Source: [Clostridium] aminophilum DSM 10710 (GTDB lineage: Bacteria > Bacillota > Clostridia > Lachnospirales > Lachnospiraceae). From it: 64,000 nucleotides of DNA. Location of the stretch: NCBI RefSeq assembly GCF_000711825.1, contig NZ_JONJ01000001.1, positions 1 through 64,000 of the forward strand, written 5' to 3'. How positions within the stretch are numbered: the stretch's first letter is position 1; each line of letters begins with the position of its first letter. The position numbers and the translations under genes are program-made. Below, piece by piece: positions 18,097-27,074 of this stretch. The notes under the pieces are model-generated. The model made no database searches. It was not told the origin of the DNA and was given only the letters and a program-made list of their open reading frames with translations.

Positions 18097-19209
18097 TCAG
18101 TTCAGAATGGTCTCTTCGGTTTCTTTGTCAAACAGATGAATCTTCGACTCATCCACCGCAACCGTGATCCGGTCTCCCCGTTTCGCCTTCGACGTGGAGG
18201 CCACTCTTGCCATCAGGTTCTGCCCCTGATAAATCATATAGAGGTAAATCTCTGCGCCCATCATCTCCGACACTTCCACTTCCGTCCCGAACTTTGAACC
18301 GGCATGCTTCTCCAGAAATTCCGAATCGTCCTTGATGTCTTCCGGACGGATACCGACGGTCACTTCCTTTCCGTCATACGGTGCAAGATTCGCACCGCCC
18401 GTCTTTTCCTCCGGAAGCGCGATGACCGTTCCGGCAATGTCCACCGTCCAGCCGGAACCGGACCGGTGAAGCGTGCCGCCGAGGAAATTCATCTGCGGGC
18501 TTCCGATGAATCCCGCCACGAACAGGTTGCACGGCTTTTCATACAGATTCTGCGGTGTATCCACCTGCTGGATAATGCCGTCTTTCATAACAACGATGCG
18601 GTCACCCATGGTCATCGCCTCGATCTGATCATGGGTGACATAGATAAATGTCGTCGCCAGTTTTTTGTGGAGTTTGATGATCTCGGTTCTCATGCTGGTG
18701 CGGAGCTTCGCGTCCAGGTTGGACAGCGGCTCATCCAGAAGAAACACCGCAGGATTGCGGACCATCGCACGGCCGAGAGCTACACGCTGTCTCTGACCGC
18801 CGGACAGAGCCTTCGGTTTTCTCTCTAAAAGCGGTTCAATCTCCAGAATCCTTGCCGCCTCCTTGACGCGGCGGTCGATCTCATCCTTCGGAACCCTGCG
18901 CCGCTCCAGACCGAATGACATATTCTTATACACGGTCATATGCGGGTACAGCGCATAGTTCTGGAACACCATGGCAATATCGCGGTCCTTCGGCGCGACA
19001 TCATTGACCAGACGGTCCCCGATATACATCTCGCCATCCGTGATCTCCTCAAGACCGGCGATCATCCGGAGCGTCGTGGATTTTCCGCAGCCCGACGGAC
19101 CGACAAATACCACAAACTCCTTGTCGCGGATCTCCAGATTGAAATCCTTTACCGCCGTAACGTTCCCCGAATAAACCTTATAAATGTGTCTGCAGCTGAT
19201 ACTGGCCAT
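18097..19209 (-). CDS. ABC importer ATPase, MsmK/UgpC/MalK type
   Basis: This 370-residue ATPase has Walker A GPSGCGKST, signature LSGGQRQRVALGRA, Walker B VFLLDEPLSNLDAKLR and the H-loop YVTHDQIEAMT, then a C-terminal OB-fold regulatory domain (about residues 235-370, TVGIRPEDI) typical of CUT1 ATPases. It likely energises the UgpA/E-like permeases, whose operon lacks its own ATPase, and may be shared by other importers, as MsmK is in streptococci. The start at 19209 follows GGGGAGG. It has its own promoter at 19362-19389. Confidence 0.92.
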   Translation of the reverse strand: MASISCRHIYKVYSGNVTAVKDFNLEIRDKEFVVFVGPSGCGKSTTLRMIAGLEEITDGEMYIGDRLVNDVAPKDRDIAMVFQNYALYPHMTVYKNMSFGLERRRVPKDEIDRRVKEAARILEIEPLLERKPKALSGGQRQRVALGRAMVRNPAVFLLDEPLSNLDAKLRTSMRTEIIKLHKKLATTFIYVTHDQIEAMTMGDRIVVMKDGIIQQVDTPQNLYEKPCNLFVAGFIGSPQMNFLGGTLHRSGSGWTVDIAGTVIALPEEKTGGANLAPYDGKEVTVGIRPEDIKDDSEFLEKHAGSKFGTEVEVSEMMGAEIYLYMIYQGQNLMARVASTSKAKRGDRITVAVDESKIHLFDKETEETILN

Positions 19210-19361
19210 ATTGGACCTCCCCTTTTGTCCTATTCTATGTGTGATCTGCAGTTTTTGGGCTCTTTTCCGCCGAAAAACCGCAGCGCATTCCAAAACAACA
19301 TCCTGTGATTACATATTATTTGATTTATTTAGTTGAACTGTCTGATTTGAATGATAATTTC

Positions 19362-19389
19362 ATTATAGCGGTTATGCCAAAAGATTCAA
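19362..19389 (-). promoter_or_regulatory. Promoter of the importer ATPase gene
   Basis: On the minus strand TTGAAT (19389-19384), a 16-base spacer and a perfect TATAAT (19367-19362) lie about 150 bases before the start codon. Confidence 0.65.
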
Positions 19390-19403
19390 CTGTATATCAA
19401 AAA

Positions 19404-19442
19404 AAACAGACAGATTACACAAAATTGTGAATCTGTCTGTTT
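19404..19442 (-). terminator. Terminator after the TRAP transporter gene
   Basis: On the minus strand a 13-bp stem, AAACAGACAGATT with AATCTGTCTGTTT, extended by CACA/GTG, is followed by TTTTTGA. It starts within ten bases of the TRAP permease stop, so it ends the TAXI-DUF1850-TRAP operon. It is close to the ATPase promoter on its far side. Confidence 0.9.
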
Positions 19443-19449
19443 TGAACTG

Positions 19450-21435
19450 TCAGGAGTGAGTGGATGGTGAAGCCGAAGTCCGCGTGCTGACTTTGTTCTT
19501 CATACTCTTCTGCATCACAACAAGAGCTACCAGAAGAACAATGCCGATAAGGTCCGTGACATTGCCCGGATAGAGCATGCACAGGCCTGCTGCCAGCGCC
19601 GCCGCGCGGAACGGTTTATTCAGCTCTGTCAGCAGATATCCCTCCATCGCCGATGCGAGAGCAACCATGCCGAGGAAACTGGTGACAACAATCAGCACAA
19701 CCTGAACTGCCGTCGTATCAATAAAGAGCATGGCCGGATTAAAGCTGAACACATACGGAACGACAAATGCCGCAATCGCCAGTCTTGTTGCGTTGAATGC
19801 CGTCTTCATCGGGTCCGCTTTGGCGATGGCGCTTCCCGCATAGGCCGCCAGTGCAACCGGCGGCGTGATATCCGCCACGATGCCGAAATAGAACACAAAC
19901 ATATTCGCGCAGATCGGGTTGAGACTCATACCGGTGGTCAGGATCGGCGCACAGGTTGTCGCCATGATCACATAGTTCGCTGTCGTCGGAACCCCCATTC
20001 CCAGAAGAATGCAGCAGATCATGGTCAGGAACAGCGCGATAATGAGCTGTCCGTGTGCCACGCCGACGATGGCGGAGATGAAGATCTGTCCAAGTCCCGT
20101 CATGGTTACAACGCCCGCGATGATGCCGGCGATACCGCAGGCCACCGCAATGCTGAGAGAATTTCTCGCACCGGTCTCGAGCGCGCTGACAAACCTTGCC
20201 GGAGTCATCCGGTGCTCTTTGTCAAACATGCTGACCAGAATACAGAGTCCTGTCGCAATGATCGCCGAACGGCTCATCGTAAATCCCTGCACGATCATGA
20301 CAACAAGGACGATCAGCGGAATCAGAAGATAACATTTCGGCAGAATGTCTCTTGTCTTCGGGAGTTCTTCTCTCGGGATTCCCTGCAGTCCGAGCCGCTT
20401 TGCGCGGAAATGAACCATCAGGAAAATGCCGGTAAAGTACAGAGCTGCCGGAAGGATCGCGCGGACAACAATGTCCGCATACGGGACACCGACCATTTCC
20501 GCCATAAGGAACGCTGCCGCTCCCATGATCGGCGGCATGATCTGACCTCCGGTGGAGGATGCCGCCTCAACAGCTCCCGCAAATTCTCCCGGATAACCGG
20601 TCTTTTTCATCATCGGAATCGTCACCGATCCGGTGGTTACCGTATTGCCGACACTGGACCCGGACACCATTCCGCAGAGCGCGCTGGAGATGACCGATAC
20701 CTTTGCCGGCCCACCCGTTGCCGCCCCGGCCAGACAGTTCGCACACTGAATGAAGAAGTCGGAAATTCCCGTCGTTTCCAGAAAAGCACCGAAGACGACA
20801 AAGAGAACAATATATGTGCTGCAGACACCGATCGGAGTGCCGATGACCCCCGTAGTGGTGTAGAAAAGGTTGTAGATGATCTTCCGAAGGCTTGCCCCGG
20901 TGCCGAAAGCGTAGAGCACAAAACACGACGCGACAATCAGAATCGGCCATCCGGTCACACGGCGGCAGCATTCCGCCAGAATCAGAATTCCGATCACACC
21001 GAGAATCACCTCCGTCTGATTGATCCTGGTCGCATGGTTGATGATGGCGCGGTTATTCACCACGAAATAAAAGAAGCTTCCCGCTCCCGCAATGGCGAGA
21101 ATCATGTCATACACCGGAATACGGTTTTCTTTCTGTCTCACCTTGCTGCCTTTTCTTGCCGGAAAGAGAATGAATACAAACAGGATCACCATTCCGACAA
21201 ACAGCGGGCGGCGGATTCGCTCATCCCAGACCGCAAACAGGTTCATATACACCATAAACAGTGCAAATGCCGCAAGCGCCGCTGAAATCACTTTCTTCGG
21301 TCCCCCGCTCCATGGCCGTACATTCGATTCACGGTCAAATTTTTTCATAATTTCATCGACGTCAGCCATCGTACCGACATCCGGTTCTGTGTTTATTGTT
21401 GCCTCCACAGTCCCGCTCTTCTTCATTTCTTCCAC
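19450..21435 (-). CDS. TRAP transporter fused permease (TAXI type)
   Basis: This 661-residue membrane protein joins the small (4-helix) and large (12-helix) TRAP subunits, as in TAXI-type TRAP systems. Conserved large-subunit segments include GMVSGSSVGNTVTTGSVTIPMMKKTGYP, EAASSTGGQIMPPIMGAAAFLMAE and MGVPTTANYVIMATTCAP. It moves an organic acid or amino-acid-like solute delivered by the TAXI protein, using an ion gradient. The start is a GTG with AGGGGGA upstream. The last dozen residues (TRTSASPSTHS) and the stop lie in a copy of dispersed repeat family B, so the C-terminus may have been replaced by the repeat. Confidence 0.93.
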   Translation of the reverse strand: MEEMKKSGTVEATINTEPDVGTMADVDEIMKKFDRESNVRPWSGGPKKVISAALAAFALFMVYMNLFAVWDERIRRPLFVGMVILFVFILFPARKGSKVRQKENRIPVYDMILAIAGAGSFFYFVVNNRAIINHATRINQTEVILGVIGILILAECCRRVTGWPILIVASCFVLYAFGTGASLRKIIYNLFYTTTGVIGTPIGVCSTYIVLFVVFGAFLETTGISDFFIQCANCLAGAATGGPAKVSVISSALCGMVSGSSVGNTVTTGSVTIPMMKKTGYPGEFAGAVEAASSTGGQIMPPIMGAAAFLMAEMVGVPYADIVVRAILPAALYFTGIFLMVHFRAKRLGLQGIPREELPKTRDILPKCYLLIPLIVLVVMIVQGFTMSRSAIIATGLCILVSMFDKEHRMTPARFVSALETGARNSLSIAVACGIAGIIAGVVTMTGLGQIFISAIVGVAHGQLIIALFLTMICCILLGMGVPTTANYVIMATTCAPILTTGMSLNPICANMFVFYFGIVADITPPVALAAYAGSAIAKADPMKTAFNATRLAIAAFVVPYVFSFNPAMLFIDTTAVQVVLIVVTSFLGMVALASAMEGYLLTELNKPFRAAALAAGLCMLYPGNVTDLIGIVLLVALVVMQKSMKNKVSTRTSASPSTHS

Positions 21436-21487
21436 GTTGATTCCCCCTGCCTCCGCCTCCGGCGTATGCCGTCAAACGGAAAAATAC

Positions 21488-21985
21488 TCATATCCAAAAG
21501 TGTTCATATGAAAACCGCACTCTGGAATTCCGACCGCACAGGTCCCGAAGACTGATTGCCCTGTCTTCCCGGATCTTCATCGTATGATCGGATACAGTTC
21601 CGACAAAATAGGTCAGATCATTCATTTTTTGATCAAACCCGGACACAATCATGCTCCCGTCTTCTCCGTATGAAAGGGTCTGTCCGTCTTCCAGCTCCGT
21701 CTGAACGCCGGCGCCGAACCCGTAGTATACGGTTTTCTCCACATAGATCGCATGATCTTTGATTTCATAAAAGTCCGTAACCGGGCTCTTGTTGACTGAG
21801 TGCACGAATCCAACGCTGAACCCGTCGCCCTCACTGATCCGGTATCTTCCGTAAAGCTGCCCCGTTCCGGCATTTCGCAGCGTCAGATACCATCCCTGCC
21901 GCATAGAAAGGACGGCGGCGGCTGCGATCAGAATGACTGCCGCAACTGCCGCTGTTCGAAACTTTCCCCAAAACCGGATGTTCAT
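21488..21985 (-). CDS. DUF1850 protein of a TAXI-TRAP system
   Basis: This 165-residue protein has one N-terminal transmembrane or signal segment (VAAVILIAAAAVLSM) and a beta-rich domain. The domain carries the DUF1850 pattern: FSVGFVHSVNKSPVTDFYEIKD, then VYYGFGAGVQTELEDGQTL and a late SDHTM segment. DUF1850 genes regularly lie between the TAXI binding protein and the fused TRAP permease, exactly as here. The role is not established and may be in assembly or ligand handling at the membrane face. The start has GGGGATG upstream. Confidence 0.85.
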   Translation of the reverse strand: MNIRFWGKFRTAAVAAVILIAAAAVLSMRQGWYLTLRNAGTGQLYGRYRISEGDGFSVGFVHSVNKSPVTDFYEIKDHAIYVEKTVYYGFGAGVQTELEDGQTLSYGEDGSMIVSGFDQKMNDLTYFVGTVSDHTMKIREDRAISLRDLCGRNSRVRFSYEHFWI

Positions 21986-22035
21986 TTCGTCATCCCCGCG
22001 TTTTCGGATTCCTCATCGAAGCCACCAGGTTCCGA

Positions 22036-23091
22036 TCAGTTCAGCTTAACGCCCTTTTCCTCGTAGAATTTCTTTGCACCTGCGTGGAACGGAACACCGA
22101 TGCCTTTCACCGCATCATCGAGGTTCAGCAGTTCAAACTTTGCATGGCCCTCAGCGAGTGCCTTCTGATTGTCGAACATGGCCTTGGTCAGTTCATAGAT
22201 GGCATCCTCGGAAACCTCGTTGGAAGCGATCAGCGTTGCGCGAACGGATACCGTCTTCGCGTCCGCATCCACGCCGGTGTAGGTTCCTGCCGGAATAGTG
22301 GTTGCGGTATAGAAGTTGTACTTCTTCTGGAGCTTTTCGATGTGCTCATTATCCAGTTCCACAAGCTGAACCGCCTTGGTTGCCGCAAGATCCACAACCG
22401 CGGTGGTGGGAGCGCCTGCTACCACGAAAGCCGCATCAATCTTTCCGTCCTTCAGCGAATCGGCCGAATCACCGAAAGAAGCATTGACCACTTTAATGTC
22501 ATCAAACGTCATATCGTATGCGTCCAGAATCTGCTTCGCGTTGAATTCGACACCGGATCCGGCATCGCCGACCGATACCGTCTTGCCCTTCAGGTCGGCA
22601 ACAGACTTGATCGACTCGTTGGTGGTAATGATCTGAACGGTCTCATCATAAAGACCTGCTACCGCGCCGAAGGAATCATACTTTCCTTCATCTGCAAAAA
22701 GATCGGTGCCGGTATATGCGTAATACATGACATCGTTCTGCACGATTGCCAGCTGCGCCTCGCCGTCATCCACGAGCTGGATATTTGCCTTGGAAGCACC
22801 GGTGGATGTTACAGTGAGGGATGAATCCTTCAAAAGCGGATTCAGAACCGTTGCCATAACCCCGCCGACGGCATAGTAGGTTCCGGTCGTACCGCCGGTT
22901 CCGAGAACCAGTTCCTGTCCGGATCCGGAAGCTGCCGCTGCAGTTCCTGCTGCTGTGGTTTCGGAAGCTGTCGTTCCGGCCGAAGCAGTTCCTGCCGCTA
23001 CTGCCGTCGTCGTATTCGCAGCCGGGTTTCCGCAGGCCGCCATCGAAAGAAACATCATGGATGACAATGTCATTGCAGCAATTTTTTTCAT
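22036..23091 (-). CDS. TAXI-family TRAP solute-binding protein
   Basis: This 351-residue lipoprotein has a signal peptide with lipobox MAAC (C20), a Thr/Ala linker, and the TAXI family fold. Its signature is LVLGTGGTTGTYYAVGGVMATVLN near residue 65, followed by DLKGKTVSVGDAGSGVEFNAKQIL. TAXI proteins bind glutamate, glutamine or dicarboxylates where known, but the ligand here is undetermined. It heads the TAXI-DUF1850-TRAP operon, with GGAGAGGAG before the start. Downstream dipeptide-processing genes on the same strand could suggest an amino-acid link, but they form a separate unit. Confidence 0.92.
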   Translation of the reverse strand: MKKIAAMTLSSMMFLSMAACGNPAANTTTAVAAGTASAGTTASETTAAGTAAAASGSGQELVLGTGGTTGTYYAVGGVMATVLNPLLKDSSLTVTSTGASKANIQLVDDGEAQLAIVQNDVMYYAYTGTDLFADEGKYDSFGAVAGLYDETVQIITTNESIKSVADLKGKTVSVGDAGSGVEFNAKQILDAYDMTFDDIKVVNASFGDSADSLKDGKIDAAFVVAGAPTTAVVDLAATKAVQLVELDNEHIEKLQKKYNFYTATTIPAGTYTGVDADAKTVSVRATLIASNEVSEDAIYELTKAMFDNQKALAEGHAKFELLNLDDAVKGIGVPFHAGAKKFYEEKGVKLN

Positions 23092-23413
23092 ATTTTTTCT
23101 CCTCTCCTGAATCCCCTGTCATCGTTTTGCCGCGCGCTGGCATTTATTGTTATTTATAACAGTTATAATACTTATTGAATATTCAAAATGCAATATACAT
23201 CTTTTGTTTTTCCTTTATATTGAATTATTTTGTTATATGTAGCATTTATGTATATTTCTACATTATATTCCGATAACTTTCCTTTATACTCTCCGTGCAC
23301 TGTGAATATTTTTTTTTATTTTTGAAAAGTCTTTTTGTTGATAATCCCGTTCATCGTTCTTCCCGCTCTGTCACTTTTTCCTTTTCAGCAAAGTTGAAAT
23401 AACAACGTCCTGT

Positions 23414-23497
23414 GAAACGCTCAAAACATGCTTCGCGATTTTTGAGCGTTTCTCGGCAGTCGCCAGGGCCTCTCTCAAGTGTGGGCTTTGGCGACTG
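23414..23497. repeat. Two inverted repeats in the gap before the TAXI operon
   Basis: GAAACGCTCAAAA (23414-23426) and TTTTGAGCGTTTC (23440-23452) form a perfect 13-bp inverted repeat. Directly after it, CAGTCGCCA (23457-23465) pairs with TGGCGACTG (23489-23497). The string CAGTCGCCAGGGCCTC also recurs at 30490-30505. The rest of 23092-23413 is AT-rich with no gene. It includes TTGAATATTCAA near 23174 and TATTATAAC-type -10 candidates for the TAXI gene. Confidence 0.65.
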
Positions 23498-23501
23498 GCC
23501 C

Positions 23502-23561
23502 GCGAAAACAACGAAGAAGCCGGTCTTCTCCGCTGCTTCCGCAGCAGAGAAAACCGGCTTC
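23502..23561 (-). terminator. Terminator after the dipeptide epimerase gene
   Basis: On the minus strand GAAGCCGGT (23561-23553) pairs with ACCGGCTTC (23524-23516), with further internal pairing TTCTC/GAGAA and GCTGC/GCAGC, then TTCGTTGTTTTC. It lies 28 bases after the epimerase stop. Confidence 0.8.
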
Positions 23562-23588
23562 CGTTTATACCCTGTTCTGTTTTTTTAC

Positions 23589-24683
23589 TCAGTTATCCAG
23601 CCACATTACGCCGTCAACACCCCGGATTCCGAGTCCCGGATCATCCGAAACCGTAATGTCCTTTTCACGGAATACCGCTCCGCCCTGAACCGGATCTTCC
23701 GTGCAGAGAACCGGGCCGTCAAGGTCCACTCTCGTGATCACGCCTTTCGCGCAGCCCAGATGAACGGCGGCATTGACGCTCACCTTTGCCTCCAGCATGC
23801 ATCCGATCATACACTCTGCCCCGTACAGTTCCGCGGCGGCGGCGATCTTCAGTGCGTTGTAGATTCCGCCGCACTTCATCAGTTTGATATTGATCAGATC
23901 CGCCGCGTGAGTCTGAAGAATCGTCAGCGCATCTTCCGGCGAGAACACACTCTCGTCCGCAAGAACTGGCACGATGCTCCGTTCCGTGACATACCGGAGG
24001 CCGTCCAGATCATGCGCCGGCACCGGCTGTTCACAGAGTTCAATGTCCAGACCTTTATTCTGCATCTGATCCAGAATACGGACGGCCTGCCGGGCATTCC
24101 AGGCCTGATTGGCATCAATCCGGATCTTCACGTCCGGTCCGACCGCTTCGCGGACCGCCGTGAGTCTCGTTACATCCAATGCCGGGTCAATGCCAACTTT
24201 CATCTTCAGGGTGTCATAGCCCCGTCCGACCGCATTTCTCGCATCTTCCGCCATCACTTCCGGCGGATTGACGCTGATGGTGATATCGGTCACAAGCTTC
24301 TTTCTGCTTCCGCCGAGCATCTTGTACACCGGAATCCGGTAGAGTTTTCCGTACAGATCCCAGAGCGCCATGTCGGCCGCAGCTTTCGCGCTGCTATTCT
24401 TCACTACACAACGGTTGAGGTCGATCATCAGGTTCTCGAGATCATCCACATCCCGGCCCATCAGTGTCGGGATGATGTGATCCCGAAGGGCGCCGAGAAT
24501 TGCACCGGTGGTGTCTCCCGTGATGACTCCGGTGGGCGGTGCTTCCCCGTATCCCTTTTCTCCGGTATCGGTCGAAATCTCGACAATCACATCCTCTACG
24601 CTGTTCACCGACCTCAGCGCCGTTTTAAACGGAACACGAAGCGGCACGGAAATCTTTCCAAGCCTTACACCCGTAATCTTCAA
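23589..24683 (-). CDS. Dipeptide epimerase (L-Ala-D/L-Glu epimerase type, enolase superfamily)
   Basis: This 364-residue enolase-superfamily protein has all muconate-lactonising-subgroup catalytic residues: the KxK pair K160/K162 (LKMKVG), metal ligands D190, E218 and D243 (RIDANQ, CEQP, ADES), and the second acid/base lysine K267 (INIKLMK). Such enzymes epimerise dipeptides, often L-Ala-D-Glu from murein. The exact specificity cannot be read. The start codon is TTG with GGGAG six bases upstream, and no better ATG exists. It follows the dipeptidase gene by 66 bases, a functional pairing seen in peptide or murein recycling. Confidence 0.9.
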   Translation of the reverse strand: MKITGVRLGKISVPLRVPFKTALRSVNSVEDVIVEISTDTGEKGYGEAPPTGVITGDTTGAILGALRDHIIPTLMGRDVDDLENLMIDLNRCVVKNSSAKAAADMALWDLYGKLYRIPVYKMLGGSRKKLVTDITISVNPPEVMAEDARNAVGRGYDTLKMKVGIDPALDVTRLTAVREAVGPDVKIRIDANQAWNARQAVRILDQMQNKGLDIELCEQPVPAHDLDGLRYVTERSIVPVLADESVFSPEDALTILQTHAADLINIKLMKCGGIYNALKIAAAAELYGAECMIGCMLEAKVSVNAAVHLGCAKGVITRVDLDGPVLCTEDPVQGGAVFREKDITVSDDPGLGIRGVDGVMWLDN

Positions 24684-24749
24684 CTTTTTCTCCCTTCCGC
24701 ATCCGAATCAGACAATCGCTTCCGCAATTATACTTCGACCGGTCAGCCC

Positions 24750-26240
24750 TTAATTTGCCAGACGGTATACCGCCTCTGCAATGATCTGCATATTCAGTTT
24801 GAGCTTGTCAAGCTCCCAGAATTCATTTGGAAGATGTTCCCTCACCGTATCGCCCGGGAAAATGGGGCCGAACGCAACCGTATTCGGAATCGCTTTCGCA
24901 TATGTTCCGCCGCCGATGCACATCGGTTCCGCCGGAAGGCCCGTGAACTCATGATAGACCGCGAGAAGTTTCTGCACATACTCTTCGTTCTTATCCACAT
25001 AAAGAGATGCTTTATGCGCCTCCGATGTGAGTTCAAAGCCGTTCTCTTTCATCTCTCCGATCAGTTTCGGTGCACACTCCTCATAACTGCAGGTAACGGG
25101 ATACCGATAGTTGATGGAAACCTTGATTTCCCCGCCGTTTCCTTCGATCATTCCGGTATTAAAGCTGAGACGGCCGGAAATCTCATCCTCCAGCGCAATG
25201 CCAAATCCGTCTCCGGTTCCCTTCAGGCCGATGCCACCGGCAAGGAAACGGATCTTTTCCGCCGCTTCTCCCGCAACCGGAAGCCGATTCAGGGCAAACA
25301 GAAGCGCACCGATGGCATTCACGCCCTTCCACGGAAGAGACGCATGCGCCTCCTTTCCTTCCGCAAGGACAGTGAGTGTTCCGGTCTCCGCATGATACTC
25401 TGCGGAGAGAATACTTTTTCCGCCTTCTGTGAGAGATGCGCAGGCAGCCTTCATTTCCTCATCCTCCGCAATCTCTTTTTCGAGATCTTTTTCTGCCGCG
25501 CGCACCGTCTCCATCGCCTTTCGGGCCGTTTCCTCGCTGCAGCTCAGTTCTGCTTTCGCGTGCCCCGGAACGATGTTAAATGCCGTACCGCCGGAAATGC
25601 TCCTGAGGAGAACCTCTCCTGCCCCGCACACGCCATCACCCGCAGTCTCTGCGGCATTCAGCGCTGCGGTAAACACAGCATTGATGATGCCCTTTTCGCC
25701 GTTGATCAGCGGATACTCTCCATCCGGCGTAAATCCGCTGACCGGAATCTCTCCGCCGTGCTCACGGTAATACGCCATGTCGGCGCTTCCGGTTTCCTCA
25801 TTGGTTCCGAAAAGAATGCGGATTCTGCGCTTCAGCGGAAGTCCGGAGTCCATGATCGCCTTCATCGCGTAGAGCGCCGCAACCGCCGGGCCCTTATCAT
25901 CCATGGTTCCGCGGCCGTAAATGTTGCCGTTCTCCACATCACCGGAATAGGGGTCTCTGTCCCAGCCCTCACCGGCCGGAACCACATCCAGATGTCCCAG
26001 AATCGCAACCATCTCCGGTCCCTCACCGATCTCGGCCCATCCCATGTAGTTATCGACATTACAGGTCTTCATTCCGAGCTTTTCGGCCTGTTTCAGGACA
26101 TAGAGAAGACAGTCCCGCACCGGCTCGCCGAACGGCGCATCCGCCTTTGCCTCCTGTCTCTCACTCGGAAAACGGATCACCTGCTGAAGGCAGGCGATCA
26201 TCTCCTCTTCCTGATTTTTTACCGCTGTCTTTAAATCCAT
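24750..26240 (-). CDS. pepV: M20 family dipeptidase, PepV/Sapep type
   Basis: This 496-residue zinc peptidase has the M20 catalytic set: H83 and D85 in LGHLDVVPAGEGWDRDPYSG, the bridging aspartate near 114 in GRGTMDDKGP, and the E148-E149 catalytic/ligand pair in GTNEETGSADM. Length and the inserted lid domain fit PepV-like carnosinase-type dipeptidases acting in the cytoplasm on Xaa dipeptides. AGGGGGA precedes the start. With the epimerase downstream it suggests a short pathway that epimerises or cleaves imported dipeptides. Confidence 0.92.
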   Translation of the reverse strand: MDLKTAVKNQEEEMIACLQQVIRFPSERQEAKADAPFGEPVRDCLLYVLKQAEKLGMKTCNVDNYMGWAEIGEGPEMVAILGHLDVVPAGEGWDRDPYSGDVENGNIYGRGTMDDKGPAVAALYAMKAIMDSGLPLKRRIRILFGTNEETGSADMAYYREHGGEIPVSGFTPDGEYPLINGEKGIINAVFTAALNAAETAGDGVCGAGEVLLRSISGGTAFNIVPGHAKAELSCSEETARKAMETVRAAEKDLEKEIAEDEEMKAACASLTEGGKSILSAEYHAETGTLTVLAEGKEAHASLPWKGVNAIGALLFALNRLPVAGEAAEKIRFLAGGIGLKGTGDGFGIALEDEISGRLSFNTGMIEGNGGEIKVSINYRYPVTCSYEECAPKLIGEMKENGFELTSEAHKASLYVDKNEEYVQKLLAVYHEFTGLPAEPMCIGGGTYAKAIPNTVAFGPIFPGDTVREHLPNEFWELDKLKLNMQIIAEAVYRLAN

Positions 26241-26297
26241 TGTTCTTTCCCCCTGTGTCTCTATCTCTCCCGCGCGTCAATCCGCCGGTTGATTTTC

Positions 26298-26328
26298 ATA
26301 AAAGGAATATCCGGAATACTCCTTTTAT
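26298..26328 (-). terminator. Possible terminator after the flavin reductase gene
   Basis: ATAAAAGGA (26298-26306) pairs with TCCTTTTAT (26320-26328), with GTAT/ATAT inner pairing. It lies 57 bases past the flavin reductase stop, and on the minus strand the stem itself ends in TTTTATG. Strength is uncertain. Confidence 0.5.
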
Positions 26329-26384
26329 CGTAAAATCCGCTTCCCGCCTTTTCACCGAACGGTTGCGTTTTCTGCATCGCGCGG

Positions 26385-26864
26385 TTATCTGCGGATGATA
26401 TCCACCACTTCACCGATAAACATATTGTGGTCATCGCCGTTCGGATAGATCTGATCAAGAATCTCCTTCGGCATCGCATTCATATCCATCCGCTGCATAT
26501 ATATCTTTTTGAGTATCAGCGTCACCTTTGCCTCCTCAAAACCGACGCCGTGCTCCAGTTTCTTCGCATGAAGGCTTGTCTCGGCAATCTTATTGCCGTC
26601 TCTGCCGGACTTTGATCCGAGAATTCCCAGATCCGGCTTTTTATCCTCATCAAACATGGTCAGCGTAAAATACTGGCTGTCCTTCATGAATTCGAGTGTA
26701 TAGCGGCTGTCACGGACGTATACGGTCGCGGCCGGCTTTCCCCAGAACGTTCCCATCATGCCCCAGCTCACCGTCATGGTGTTGAAATGTGCCATGGAAT
26801 CGCCCGCTGTCAGCAGCGCCCATCCTTTATCCAGTACCGAAAAAATATCGACATTCAGGTCCAT
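26385..26864 (-). CDS. Flavin reductase-family (flavoredoxin-like) protein
   Basis: This 159-residue protein has the split-barrel FMN-binding fold of the flavin reductase family: WALLTAGD, NTMTVSWGMMGTFWGKPAATVYVRDSRYT, then YFTLTMFDEDKKP. It would bind FMN and act in electron transfer or flavin reduction in the cytosol; the partner is unknown. The start at 26864 is chosen because AAAGGGGAAG precedes it. A longer frame to 27020 runs back through a family B repeat and is unlikely to be translated. Confidence 0.87.
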   Translation of the reverse strand: MDLNVDIFSVLDKGWALLTAGDSMAHFNTMTVSWGMMGTFWGKPAATVYVRDSRYTLEFMKDSQYFTLTMFDEDKKPDLGILGSKSGRDGNKIAETSLHAKKLEHGVGFEEAKVTLILKKIYMQRMDMNAMPKEILDQIYPNGDDHNMFIGEVVDIIRR

Positions 26865-26890
26865 CTCTCTTCCCCTTTCCGTAAGATCCA

Positions 26891-26952
26891 GGTCCGCCTG
26901 CGAACTCTGGTTTCTCCATCCACTCACTCCTGCGGGAGCCCGCGGACTTCGG
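26891..26952. repeat. Dispersed repeat family B, copy upstream of the flavin reductase gene
   Basis: GGTCCGCCTGCGAACTCTGG, CCATCCACTCACTCCTGCGG and GCGGACTTCGGCTTC are arranged as in the other copies. The central CCATCCACTCACTCCTG is identical to the segment encoding the C-terminus of the TRAP permease at 19450-19465 on the other strand. Confidence 0.6.
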
Positions 26953-27074
26953 CTTCTCCATCCCTTCTTATCGCGCAAAAACAGGTGTACCGGTGCGGTT
27001 ATCTCCGCGTTCCTGCACACCTGTCATTTTAGCATTATTCCATATTCAAGTAAACCGGATCGGTCGCGCGTTCA

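Noticed and set aside
23412-26234. A 940-codon plus-strand open frame
   Set aside because: It lies antisense to the dipeptide epimerase and dipeptidase genes, which have full catalytic sets, and its product is low-complexity Arg/His-rich.
26385-27020. Longer form of the flavin reductase starting at 27020
   Set aside because: The extra 52 codons cover a dispersed repeat and have no conserved sequence; the ATG at 26864 has the ribosome site.
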